Origin: Chamaea fasciata
Lineage: Eukaryota > Chordata > Aves > Passeriformes > Sylviidae
Direction: 5' to 3'
Length of the DNA: 64,000 nucleotides
Assembly (NCBI GenBank): GCA_029207755.1
Contig: JARCOQ010000016.1
Location: 13,289,307-13,353,306, forward strand
Shown here piece after piece: positions 1 to 22,998 of the stretch (its first letter is position 1; each line of letters opens with the position of its first letter). A program made the position numbers and the translations under genes. The notes below the pieces were generated by a model that saw nothing but the letters and a program-made list of their open reading frames with translations, was not told the DNA's origin and did no database searches.

Positions 1-10183
<10,183 letters not shown>

Positions 10184-13100
10184 TGATTTGGTATTTCTGA
10201 ATTTTTGTGACGTCCCGGTGCCCACCCTTTCTCCTATACTCATTAAAATCTTTACAACACGCACCCAATTCACGAAAAGCTGTGCTGCCAATGTAAGCTG
10301 ATTTTCCCCCTCTAGAAAGGTGAAATTGTGGGGGTGTACCAAATGTGACATCCATCCTTTCTCAGCACGTGCAACAGGCACCTCCCAATAATCCCAACAA
10401 CTGCTGAGGCATTTTCCAGCCACCACCTGGCCACTTTGGAGCTGCCATCTCCCACGGTCATGTGCCCATAATCCATCCCTGGCTGCTTTGCACGACCCAT
10501 CCTCTGGAGCAAATCCACACAAATACAGCAAAACACCCACAGGGTGCCACCCACACAGTGCTACCCACCCTGCCACGCTGGAGCCCTGGTGGGTCCCAGG
10601 GCCCAGAGATGCTCTGTCACTCTGGCCCCTGTGGCCGCTCCAGGAACCTCCTGCCCTCATTCTTTGGTGAGAAAGTTCACCAAAGCTTTGGATAAAAAGA
10701 TGTGGATTGTGAGGAACACGCAGATCCTGAGCTCACACAGCAGGGATGGGCTCCACAGGGTGATGGACCTTCACAGGATGAAGAGCTGAGAAGTACAGAA
10801 AATCCTCACCAAAAGTCTATGGCCTGAAGTGATATAAAGATATTTTGGGGGCAGAAAATATAAGCAGGATGCATTGTTGCTTGTCAGACCAGTGGGGCAG
10901 TTTCTCCATGGTGGAAGAGAGTGGTTGGGAAGCTCTGAGGGAACAGAAGGTTTGGAATGATCAGCATTTCAGCAGCAGAGTGAGGAGCTCTCCTGATTAT
11001 TGCTCCCATGACAGCTTCCATGATTATTGCTTTTCCTTGGTTGTCTTGTTTATTATTCTGTTGTTGCAGTTATCCCCCTGCTATCGTCCAAGTTTCACTC
11101 TACCTTTCAGACAGCCTGCAAGGAAAAGGGAAATGAGGCAAACAAGTATGATTTTCCTAATTTTGCATTTGGACATGACAGTGAATTCTAAAAAATTCTC
11201 TGTGGGAGAAAAGAAATCCCAGACACAGTGAAGAGGAAGGGGTCAATGTGTGCCTCAGGGTAAATCAGCACACAGGGAGGGAAACCAGACAAATTATTGA
11301 ATTGAGAATTGCAGATAAGAGCCCAGAAGAATTAGAAGGAATTGTATCTTGAGTTAGATTGGGAAATGCTAAGAAAACTTGTTGAAGTACCACTACTGCC
11401 CTTTCTGGAACAATAAATAGCAAAATATATTAATGGCCCAGAGGACAGGGACCTCTTTGTCTCACATGGGCATTGTGGGTTTGATTTGGGTTCTTCTTGC
11501 CCTCACAACATGACACAATTCCACCCCCAGCAATTCCCTCCTCGGTCACCTCCTCCCAGCCCTTCCACACGCACTTGGCACACTCAGCTCAAGCATGTGG
11601 TGTTCCCTAACTTCATGATTATGACTTTCTTTTTTTATATCACATTATTTTAATTGTTGTATCTGAATACATAATAGGAAGCCCAGAGACAGTGTTACCA
11701 TGGGATCATTCTAGAGATTTAAAGCTGTGCAGCAATACACAATTTTTTATTTTTTTTTTAATTTTTAAAGTGATGGTATTTATGCTCAGCTTCACTGCTG
11801 TGCCCTGGGAATGCTCTGGCTGCAGGGGTCCAGGCACTGTCCGTTAGCAACACCCTGCTGCTGCACACTGTGAGTGGCCTCAGTCCCACACCACTTCCCC
11901 GAGCTCCCATCTGCCTTTGCACAAATAGAAAATAAAATAAATCCTCTTTCCTTCCTGTGCACATACCCAGGGATACTTCACATTCCCTCCTACTCCTCCA
12001 CCTCCATGTTCCTTTTCATACCTCATGAATAAAACCCTCCAGCCTTTCTTCCTTCCAGTTACTTGCACATATCTTCACCCTTTTTGCCTGTTCCTTTGCC
12101 TCAGTGCAGAGCCAGCACCCCCTGGAGCACACATCCAACCTCTGTGCTGGACACACCCTGTGCAACAGGTACTTTCCTGCTGAAAATTAAAGCCTTATCA
12201 TTATTCCCAACAGCTCCATTTATCATCTGGGACTCAGGGAAGGAAAGTGTCAGCCCCATTTTGAGTGATAAAACTTTTTGTTGCAATATTATCCTACAGG
12301 CCCCCGCTCCCAGGGAAGAAATTTGCTTTCTGAGAAGTACTGACAGTAAAATGCTGCTAATCTTGCACGTGTTTCCTCAACTGCATCATTGTATTGTGCT
12401 TCATTTTAATTGCATGCAACTGCACATAACAGCAGAAGATGTGCTGGAAATGTGGATGTAAGAGCTGAAATGGTCCCTTGAGAGCTCCCAGTTCCCCAGC
12501 TGTGCTCCTGTCCCCAGCAGAGCAGGAGGTGCAGGGGCTGAGCCACACCATCCCACGGTTTGCAGTGCTGATCCCCCCTCCAGCAGCTCCCATCCACTGG
12601 CACAGCAGCCTCACCCTCTGGGGCCCTGCTGCTCCTTCACTTCAGCCCCTGCTCAGAAGAACGTGGGGAAGGCTTTTAACACACATGAATGTCTGTGTAC
12701 ACTCCAAATTCTGCTCCACAGCCTGGTTTGTCTCCACCCTGGCCAGCACATGGAGTTACCCAGCCCTCAGTCACTCACACAGGAGCACATCCTCTGCCTC
12801 CCTGAACCCCAAGGCTCTGTCTCTCACCAGCCAAGCATCTCACTGGGAAATGGGAAAACATTTCAGCAGCTGCTCAAAAATCAAAGATTCCTGGTGTTAC
12901 ACACAATTATGTCCTATCCAGGCCTGGGATGTTTCGAAAAGTCCAGACAAAACAGACTCTGTAGCTCACAGTATAAAATCAAAAGATACCAGAGCTCTTC
13001 AGATGTAATAGGCACAGAAGCCCTCAGGGTAACTCTAAGAAAACCAGGTCAATTATACAGACTTGGAGGTATTATTCATGCTTTAAGTGTTCTATAAAAT

Positions 13101-16100
13101 TATCAGAATTATCTGCAAAGTCAGCTTTCAGTCTTTGTCCTTCAAGTGTTCTTCCTTCCTTTTTTCTTGTTTTCCTTTGAAATGAATATTTGTCTACAAC
13201 TTTTGCTCATCTTTTTCATTTTTTTTTTAGTTCATTGGGTGTCAGTTCATAACAAGTATCTCTCTTCCATCCCTCCCAGTTTTACTTTCTGCTCTGTTTC
13301 ACACTAACACTCTTGTCCCATGTGGTCATGAGCACAGTCCCTCGTCTGTGGTTTACCCCAGCCAGCAGAGGAGGAACCCTCCCTGCCCTCCTGATCCCTT
13401 CCTTCCTGCTCTGGGGATCCCTCCAGATAAACCAAAGGGACGGGGATTCTTTGTTCTCTCCCACGAAGTCTGATAATCTCTGTGACAACAGCTGCAGGAA
13501 TGGTGACAGACCTTCTCCTCTTCCCCTGCCCAGCTGTTTAGTAGCTGCTGTTTTAGCAGCTTCAGCTCTCCCCTGCTGTTTTGGCAGCTTTGTCCTACGG
13601 CTGTGTAATAATTAAGATGCATTCACAAGAATTCTGCTGGTTTAGACCAACCAGCTCCACCAACAGCATCATCACATCCATCCAGGCAAGGGCCAGCACA
13701 GCCAGCTTACTCAGACTCGATATCTTTCCCAAGTTTGTTCTCAGTTTCTTGCCTTCTTTTTTTCATATATTTAAAAAAAAAACTTTCAGGCACCCTCCCC
13801 AACACACCTTTCCCTTCTCCCAGGATTCTGGTGGATTTTGCTTTCAGGTAAAGAATGAAAACTTTCCTCTCTGCTCCTTTGCTCTGCTGGGGTCAGGGCA
13901 GGAACTGCTGGTGGGGCAGAGGGAGCCCCTGGGCAAGGGGCACAGCTGCAGGGACAAGGACAGGAAGAGCTCCAGGGAGGACAAGGGAATGTCCAGGCTT
14001 GGGGGCAAGGTGTGTGAGGGCTGAAGCCTCAGGTGAGGAATTCGAGGCCTGAAAGGGTGGAAATCAATCCAAGTGAGATCCTCGTGGAGAGCTCCTCACT
14101 GCCTTGGGCAAGGAATGAAGTTTGTGAAGTGAGGAAATTACCCGTGGACCTCTTTTAGGGAGGACTGGATCAGCTTTTGGACGTGAATCCAGGCTGGTCA
14201 GGGCTGCAGAGCCCCCAGGAGCTGAGGCCACTGCAGAGAGGGGTCAGGGGCTTATCCCACCCTGGCACCAGTGGGAAGGGGGAGCCCAGAGATCAGCACA
14301 GCTCTGTCTCAGTCTGGTATCCAGCCTCCTGCTCCCTGTGAAGCCAATCTCACTTACCAGGGGCTGTTAAACCAACATATTTAGCAAGTAAATCTGGAAG
14401 ATTCAGCCTCCCCCAGCTCACCCATCCGTAGCACAGCGTTTGCAGCTGTCCATCAACACCCATTGTGCCATTGCAGCTGATTTCACAACATTTTTCTTGC
14501 TGACAGGGCCCTTACTCTGATCTGCAGCACCAACCTAAGCAGGCAGATGCTACTGGTGAAATTCTAGAGTGAGCTGAGTTCAAACTGCCATTGACAGCAG
14601 TGCAGACAAAATATCTCTGCAGGGACAGAAAATGTAGTTTTAAGTGCTAGGAGCAGTTTGAAACAGACAGCAGGACCAAAGCTATTGCAGAGCTAATAAA
14701 TCAGGACTATTCCCACCACTGTGAGAACCAGAACTTTTCAAATCATCATTCACACGCTTTTTTTTCCCCTTTTTGCACATTTCTGTAATGTATCATACTC
14801 ACAGCTTGCTTCCTCTGACTCCACTGTGCTCGTGTCAGATGTGCAGATCATACCAACGCCTTCCAAAGACATGCCAACCTTTTGCTCTGGTTTCCTCCTT
14901 GGTCACCCAGGTACCTGAACAGGGTTTCAGTTACTGACCTAACGTACCTCCCATTGGCAGAGTCAGTAGCTCTTCACACAGACATCAATATTTCCAATCT
15001 TCCCGTTCCCCTTTCATCCGTGCACAGTGATGAGTGCAACCTCCTGCCTTGGATTTGTTCCGTACTTTATTCTGCAACACAGGAAGTTTAATCCACAGAG
15101 CTGCTCCTTCTGGAAATCACATGGACTGGCACTAAAATGGTGCAGCAGCAGCACCATCCCCACTTCCAACACACACGTACTGTACAATGCTGCTGGGCAC
15201 CAGTGCTTAGATCCATCCTGAAGAGGGAAAGAGTGGAGAGATGCAGCCCTGAGCCCCTCATTTCTGTTCCCCATGGCCTCTTTACATGAGCTTTCCCCAA
15301 GAGGGGCAAAGCCAGGGGAACCAAGTCCTTCCTGAGCCCATCACGCTCTCCATGGTGGGCCTGGCTATAGATGGAGGAGCCCAGGTACGTTGGACTCTTA
15401 TTGGTTTTGACCCTTCCATTTGTTTACATTTGGGAGCAGCCTTTGTTTCTGTTAAAGGTGCTACTTGTATATTCTCTTTTCCAGGGCTGAGGAGGAGAGG
15501 GCTGAGGCTGGGGACCTGAGGTTACAGTGCCTCCATAGCTGCTCCCCAAATAGTAAGTGACCGTGGCTCGAATGTGTGCGGCACACAATGGCTTGTTCTG
15601 TCCCCACGCTGGCTCCCCGGGGCCCAGCATGAGGTCTGCAGTAGGAAGCTTGGGGAATAGAGGTTTGTTGCTTTCCCAGACAGCATTGCCCAAGAGATAA
15701 CCAACCAGCATAAGAACAGTACAGAATTCTCCAGCATTCAATTTAGGATGTGCACATATCCTATAATTTTGTGTTATCTCAAGAAGCTGTGACTTCATAG
15801 TAGTTTAAAAATATGCTCTAATTTACACCTGTATAACTTTCATTATCACTACCTTTTTTCATCTATATTTATCACCAATTCATGATGATGCATGCTATTG
15901 AATATAAAAATGATTGAAAGCAGCTTTGGTAGACAATAACATTAGTATAATTAATGCCATTTCTTGCACTTTCTCTGGAAATTGCAGTGCTTTTATTCAG
16001 TGTTTTCAAAAGCTCTTGCTTTAAGCTATGGGAATCAGTGGTTCAATGTACAGAGCAATGTTGGAGCATGGCTCCTGCCCTGCTCTGAATACTATACTTT

Positions 16101-19097
16101 TTCTTTACTCTCCAGGAAAGATGTGTGCAGTTTCATGCATCTATTTCCTTGGAAAGAAAGCAAGTGATCCTTCATTCAGCAGGAGGGAGCCTTGGGAGAG
16201 TGACTTGCTGGCTCTGCGCTATTAAAATTTGGAAACCTCATGGCATTTTGCTGCCTCTGTCTTGCTGAGATGCACATCTCAGCCACATACTCATGGAAGC
16301 TTGGTGTCTGTAACCCCAACCCCTGAGGGTCCTGCTCCCTCCCCAGACCTGCTGGAACAGCTCTCCAGTCCCATGTCACTGCAGGTGGTGTCCCCACAGG
16401 CATGATAGTGCTGGCACTGCTCTCCAGCTTGGTTTGTCGTCAGCTCACTTGGTAACTCCTGCTCCTTGAAAATGTCATGTCAGTCATGGACCTTTCCACA
16501 GGCAGATCCATGTCCTTCATTTTCACAGGCCTGAAAATGTCTATTGGTACAAAATTGATCTGTGTCACATTTCATGAGAAAGTTTCTCACCTGCCAAGCT
16601 CCTGGCAGGTGCTTAAATGTGTTATTTTATTACTGAAGCCTCTCCAGAGGTCTTTGTTTTGAAGAACCAATAACAAGTCTTGACAATAGGTGTCCCAAGG
16701 AATAGGCTCTCCTGGTCCTATGGCCAGCCCTGTCCCAAGTGTTTCCATTTTAAAGGACCCAGAGCTCACCCCACAGAGTGCTGGCAGCTCTGGGAAAGCA
16801 AACCCCAAACAAGAAGCCCAGAGTCAGGTTAAAGAACTGTGGCCATCTCTCAGTATTCCATCAGGCTCAGCCTCACATCCATTACCTTCTGTAATGAAAT
16901 CAGATCAATATTAATGAAGTGACAGGAGTGAAGCTGTGCTCTCAGTTCACAGTTTACTTACAAATCCAATAGAAGCTGCAAAATGCTCATTATCCATGCT
17001 TATTAGGGAGGGAAAACCATTAGTTACTGCTGCTTGGGATGGCACAAAGCCTCACAACGTTCAGATGAACCTCTCCTTCCTCCAGCAAGACCACCAAGCC
17101 ATAACTGGCCTGGGCCTGAGCCCAGGATCCTCCTTGATGCTGGTTCCAGGGTCCCACACTCCCAGTCCTTGTCACATTCCCCATTCCAGGGGCCTGTGGC
17201 CAGCAGAGGATTGAGAACGGCAAGCGAACGGTGTGAGAAGGGCTTGGCTAAAAGCACAGCAGCCACCAAGGTCACACTGACCCCGTGGGTGGTGTGGAAG
17301 AAGGGGACACATCACCTGGAACAGACCAACCCAGTGCCACCCGCAGAGGGAATGCCAGCAGGTCACTGGGAGCACTCCATGGACACTTCCCACAGGGGTG
17401 GCCCCGTGCCAGCAGGACACCAGGAAGCACCACCTGGAGTTATTCCTGCTGCTCTCCTCCACCAGCACCTCATTCCCTGCAGGACCTCACCCAGGAATGC
17501 TCTGAGGAGGTTCCAATCTGAACCAAACAGCAGATAAGGAAGACTGGCTCATCCTCAGGCATCGTGAATCTTTCTGTCCTCCCACGAAGACAAACAGGGC
17601 ATCTGTCCTCGCTGAGAGGAAAGGATTTGGGGGAGTGTCCCTGAGGAGTGAAAGAGCAAAGGCTGTAAAGAGGAGAACAAGGCTGAGCAATTGTGGAACA
17701 CAAGCACTACCTGGCCAGGTGATTTTGGAAGAGAGAATGTTAAAGGGTTTTGAGCAGCCCAACAGCACTGTGGGAGCACAGGTAGCACAAAGGGCCTTAT
17801 GCCAGGGCAGGATATCAGGTTCCTCTGTTGGCAAGACTGAGCTCTCTGTTTTGAGAAGTGACCTTAAATTATAAATTCCATCAGAAGCTTGAATCCAGAG
17901 GAGTCTCAGTCAGGACAATGCAGTTATTCAGTCTGGATAATTCTATATTAAACCATTTAATGTCCATCACTGAACTATAATTTTCTTTTAACAGGGCTAA
18001 AAAGAAAATTATTTTGTTTCCTTTAAACCCCTTTAGCAGGGTTTAAACTTACCTGAGCTGAGAACAGCACCAGGGAGCTCTAACTATAACCTGGCATCCT
18101 CTGCTCTCCCCAAGCTGCCTTCCTGTGCAAACATATGGCACTGGCCCCTATACATCTGATACCCCCGGACATACCAAATTTAGCATTTCCAGACATTTTT
18201 AAAGTTTATTTGCTGTCATTTTTGACCTTGGAGGGCTCAGCTTTTTCTTTCAGAAGTGCAGGGCTGGGAGATCACAATGCTCCAGCTGTGAATAGCCACA
18301 AAAATATAGAAGGAGAAGTTTCACATCAGGATATTTTTGATGTTGTTGCACAGGTATTTATTAGCAAGAAATGCTCAGTGTTATTAGGCTCCAGCCAGCA
18401 ATAGTCCCTGATTTCAGACATCTGTATGTCCATGCCACTTCCACCCTTTCCTCCAGAGTTCTCCCACCATGAGGCATTAACATGAGGAGCATGGATCCCA
18501 TGGGGCAGATGGGAGAGATGCAGGTGGTGAATGTCAAATGGGCAAGGGAGAGGCAGGAGAAATATCACAAAGGACAAGGAGGGACAGGTGTGGTGGCAGA
18601 GCCAAAGAAGAGATAAATAGCAGAAGAGGAAGAGCTGAGCAGGAAACAGCAAATTCTTACTGTCTGTGGCTGAAAGCCTTGGTGTTATTTGAGGCAGATA
18701 AACCCAGAGTTCAGGACACCAGCTTCTCTTGTAGAAAACTGAAAGATTATTCGAAATTAATTCAGTGTTAAAGAAATAATATGTCACTGTTTTGGCAGCG
18801 TGGGCATTTCAGAAGGGTCACCTGACAAAGAGGAGGCCTTGAAAAAAATAGTTTTATTCTCATGTCATCACCCTGTAGGCATTTCCCCTGGGTCCATCCC
18901 ACAGCTCTTTTACCATCCTCCCACCCCGACTGTCTACAGTGAGATTTATGCAACCAATCCCTCCGTGCTTCACTCTAAAGCATAGTGTAATTTTTTTTCT
19001 ATTCAGACAAGTTCATCAGAAGAACTCTAGGTTTAAAACACGGTGGAAATGATTCATAAAAACAAAAAGAATATCCACTGGTTTTTTTTTCCTTCAG

Positions 19098-19224
19098 TCG
19101 TGAGCGCCATGGAAGCAAAGTAGTGCTGGATGTGCGGGCAACTTTCAAAAGTCTCCAAAAAAAGTCTGTAGCACCAGCTCAGCTGGAGAGGGCAAGGCAC
19201 AGACGGCAGCCAAGGTCACTGTGA
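19098..19224 (+). CDS. Doubtful alternative terminal or cassette exon of GSG1L
   Basis: A strong acceptor (run of T then CCTTCAG at 19082-19097) is followed by one base and 41 sense codons up to TGA at 19222. The phase fits the GSG1L exon ending at 10044. The peptide would start, after a split Ser, with RERHGSKVVLDVRATF and is basic (ending RHRRQPRSL). It shares only scattered residues (E, R, GS, LD, R) with the mammalian GSG1L tail as I recall it. A weak in-phase donor, AAG|GTCACT at 19214/19215, would also let it act as a cassette before the exon at 21888. This is inference from splice phase alone; it may instead be a conserved non-coding element. Confidence 0.25.
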
Positions 19225-20483
19225 CAACGGGGAACATGCTTTATATGCTGAGCAGCACAGGCTGGGAGGCGGCAGACAACAAGGGCTTGACGCATTTGAA
19301 GTGTCGCTCAAAGTTGAGCCAAGGTTTCTCCTTGTGGAGGTACCTGACAGCTGCAATCAGCTGCCTATTTCATGTCAGCATTGATTCCAACTCCAGGTCT
19401 TGCAATTCTTCCTGTAATTTATTCAGTTCATAGTGATTCACCGCATTAAAAAAAGGGGTGGGGAGAAATCCCCTCTGATAAAGCACCATGGTTACGGGTC
19501 AAAGATCCAGCCTTGCTGCGCTGGCAGCACTGGGAATCTTGTTCCTGTCTTCAGGCAAAGCTTGGCCCACTAGGAAATTCCAAAGCTAGAGGTCTCACTT
19601 CTGTCCTCATTTACCTCTGCTAACATCCAGACTGACGTTTTGCTTTAACATTGCTTCTTGAGCTACCAGTTTTCCTGCTTCCGAGATAAGGAGGATGATA
19701 AAAGTAAACGCAGTCCCATGTGCAGCATGGCAGCCCATGAAAACTAAGGGGTGGAAAATGGAAGCAAAATAAACTGACAGTTTATAATACTTTTTTTTTT
19801 TTGTTTCCTCCAGTGCACAGGTGAATTGAAAGGTTTCTTATATAAATTTCAGTGGGATTAGTTATGAAACGTGCTTTCTGTCACTCTTTTAAATTGCATC
19901 TTTCAATAAATGCTTCATCTCCTACAGCTAATCCTGGATTTATGCAAAAAACTCCCTAAACCACCTCCCTCCCCCCCAAAAGCCAACCCTGTCCCACACT
20001 GCTAAACATGTGAAATGAAGTCTTTCAGACTGTATGTGCACCCAAATAGCCTTTCTGTGCACACCCTATTCCCCCCTGGGATGGAAGTGGGGATTGTTCT
20101 CAGATCAGGTTCAGATCATTTTACACAGTGAGATATTTTAGGATAAATACATATAATTTTAACAGCAAAAATGCATTTTTGTTTTAATTGCCTTAAAATG
20201 GGGTTGTCTCTTGTCTCCCACGGTCCAAAGCCTGAGCTACTGACCCTGACATGCAAGAAAGGGGCCGCAATCCCTCTGAGCCAAATAACTCTGGTTTTCC
20301 TGTAAAAACCTTTTCATTCATGAGGGGCTATCCAGCAACAAGCACTATAAAGTCAGTAGGAAAAGGGACAGCCCAGAGGCTCCAATGGAAGAGAAGGATG
20401 GTGAGGTGGGACTCAGGGGGGAGAGAAGTGAGAGGAGAAAGGGGAATGGGGGGAGGAATAAATTCTTTTCATAATTAGGCAGA

Positions 20484-20710
20484 ACCACAGAATAACACGG
20501 TGTGGGCAGGGACCCCAGAGAGCTCTAGTCCAGTCCTGTGCTCCCAGAATGTCCAGGCTGGATCAGGCTGCTTCATTCCTTGTCCAGTTAGATTTGAACA
20601 CATCCAAGGATGGCGATCCCGATACCTCTCCTGGCCTCTGCCCCACTGTTTGAACACCCTCAGGGTGAAAAAGCTTTTCCTCATGCCCAGTTGGCAATTC
20701 TGGCCTCCCA
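20484..20710 (-). repeat. CR1 LINE 3' fragment
   Basis: The + strand reads AACCACAGAATAACACGGTG, then AGAGCTCTAGTCCAGTCC, TTTGAACACATCCAAGGATGG, and CCTCAGGGTGAAAAAGCTTTTCCTC in pieces. This is the characteristic reverse complement of a CR1 3' end. It is a 5'-truncated dead copy. Confidence 0.85.
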
Positions 20711-21887
20711 GTCCTGTTCAGTCAGGTTAAGAAGGCAAGGCACTCCCAGGTGCTCCCTGGGAGCTTGTTTTGTGCTTGTTTTCTCTCCTGCCCTTTACAC
20801 AACCCATTTTATGATTCCTTTTAGGTTCTGCTTTTACACGGTATCTCTGTAACTGCATTTCCAATTATAAAACCTTTAAATTTGATTTAAACCTGATAAT
20901 TAAGCTGTGATTTAGCAAATTAACCCTATTGAAGCCCAGAGGTGTGAGACATGCTCTTTAGAACCTTAAATGTTTGGTGTTTAATTGCATCCAACACTGA
21001 GAAAGGTACAGGGAGGAGAAGTGACTGTGTAGCTAATTCAGGCCTCCGGTGCTGACAGGACAGGACCTCATGCACAGTTCTCACACATCCCATCCAGACC
21101 AGGATTTGCTGCTGTCTTCCACCACAAGAATTTACCAGATGCACAAAAAGACTCAGCTGGTCCCTGGCATCACTACAAAAGCTTGTCATGTCCTTTGGCT
21201 GTTAGAAATCCTGCACCATGATCTGCACAGCAGTTGTCTTTGTGTTCCCCTTCAAGGTCAAGGCATTTCTAGCTGCACTCCCTACCTGTCAGGACAGTTC
21301 CAGGCCATGGGGGTGGAACATCTTCCTCTCTTGCCATCAGCATTTACAAACGAAGAAAAGTTTAGCCATCCGCCAGTTCTCTGGGTTCCCAGGCAGCGCT
21401 CCCAGGAGACTGAAGCTTGAGGGCCCACGGAAGGAAGGCAGGTCTTCACACTGGGCAGGATGGGCAGGGAGAGGTGCTGTGGCCACCTGCAGCCAGGTTT
21501 TTGTGTTGTCACAGTCATTATGCCAGTAGCTTTCATCCCTTCCTGTCCTTCCCCCAGCACCAACTCCTTGGTTCTCACAGAGCTGTGTGACTTTTGGGAA
21601 GGAGAATGTGGATGTCCCAGTGGTTCTCACACTCAGGGTAACTGATATGTGCTCAGCTGGCAGCAGGGAGGAGCTGGTCCTGAATTCATGTGCCTTATTC
21701 TCAAATAAGTGCTTTGCTCTTGGTCATGAGAAGTAGAAGGTTTTACACAGACACGAGAGGCAAATCAGCCTGTGGGGAAATGCAGTTATGAGAAACAGGC
21801 TTTAAACTGTCCCAAAATAAGCCTAAAATTTTCTTATAAGCCTTTAGCCCAGTCCAGAGGAAAAAGTGTGTGTTTGTCTTTCTTTAG

Positions 21888-22493
21888 GGCTTCACAACAC
21901 CCAGCTCTAAGTGTCACTAGCCCGCAGAGGAACAGGAGTGACCATAATGCTCAGAAAATACCCCCATTCGCTACGTCAAGCTCTTCCAGCGACACATCAA
22001 GCAGCTCTTCACTTTCATCAGAACCAACCAGCCAGATCTCCATGGTTCAGGATCAAACCCTGCTGGACATCACCTCCATCACTAGATTGGCCCCAGGGGA
22101 ATCACCAAACCCTCAACCACTTGAGCAAAGAGATACAAATTTAGCAATATCGTGTTCTAGCCCACTGGGAGCAAGGACTATTCCAGCATCTCGCCCAGCC
22201 AGCCTCAGGCTCAATCTAACACCCAGCTCAGCCAAGCCACAGCAATACTCTGACTCCTCTCCAGTCAGCCCAGGGATCAATGCAGCTTCCTTCTCCACCT
22301 TCTGTCCTCACACAGCACAAAACATACAAGCTTCAGCTTCAGATCACACTCTGACCCCAACCAGGACAAGCACAAGGCCTCCAGCAACAGCGACTCCTGA
22401 AGAGAGTTCCCAGGCTCCTGGCTATTCTAAAACTGAACTAAAGAATACAGGAAAGGGGTTTGAATCAGATCTGGAAGATCCTGATCATGAGAG
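21888..22493 (+). CDS. Ser/Thr/Pro-rich exon upstream of BEN-like exon
   Basis: The acceptor is TTTGTCTTTCTTTAG|G and the donor GAGAG|GTATGT. It is a 606-base exon that enters and leaves in phase 2, so it is a symmetric cassette. It encodes 201 whole codons rich in Ser, Thr, Pro, Gln and Ala, with a run SSSSSDTSSSSSLSS near residues 27-41, and looks disordered and open to phosphorylation. The last residues, SDLEDPDHE plus a split Arg, are acidic. HER at the boundary recalls the HERY of the mammalian GSG1L tail, but this could be chance. The ORF extends 5' of the acceptor only to a GTG, and the first in-frame ATG is at 22039-22041. Expression is unproven, but the length, clean splice sites and downstream partner support coding. 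Confidence 0.6.
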
Positions 22494-22998
22494 GTATGTA
22501 TCCAGACCACACAGGTGTCTAAGTCCTCAGACAGCCCATGTTGGTATAGAATCATTAAGAGCCCCCCATAAAGATAGTTAAATATTTTTTATGGTTCAGA
22601 TGTTCCCGGTGTTTGCTTTCCAGTAACCACCCTGTGCTTCCACTAAACCCTGCTACCCAGGAAGCAAAATGCCCTATTTCCATATACCCATTTAAGTCTC
22701 CAGACCTCATGACAGATCTGGGCCAGGTCGTCAACCTCAGCTCCTCCAGCAGGGCACAGTTTTCTGGTGCCTCCTTTCCTTCCAAACAAGCAGCACAACT
22801 TTCCCTTGTAGCAGCAGAGAGAAGCTCTGCTGTCCCTTGGCGCCTGAGAGAGCAGAGCAGGGGATGGTGCTCAGCGACATGGCCGGGATGTCCCTCCCAA
22901 ACCTCCACTGCCTGCTCCGACCCCAGGCAGGCTGGGCTGGTCCCACTGCTCCGAGCCTCTGAACTCCACCCTGTCTCTGCCACTTCTTTCCTTGGCAG
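22494..22998 (+). other. Intron between the two BEN-unit exons
   Basis: The 505-base intron has a GTATGT donor and a TTCCTTGGCAG acceptor. The frame of the downstream exon stays open through much of the intron (from about 22613). An alternative transcript start or retained intron is therefore conceivable, but the intronic peptide shows no domain. Confidence 0.6.
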
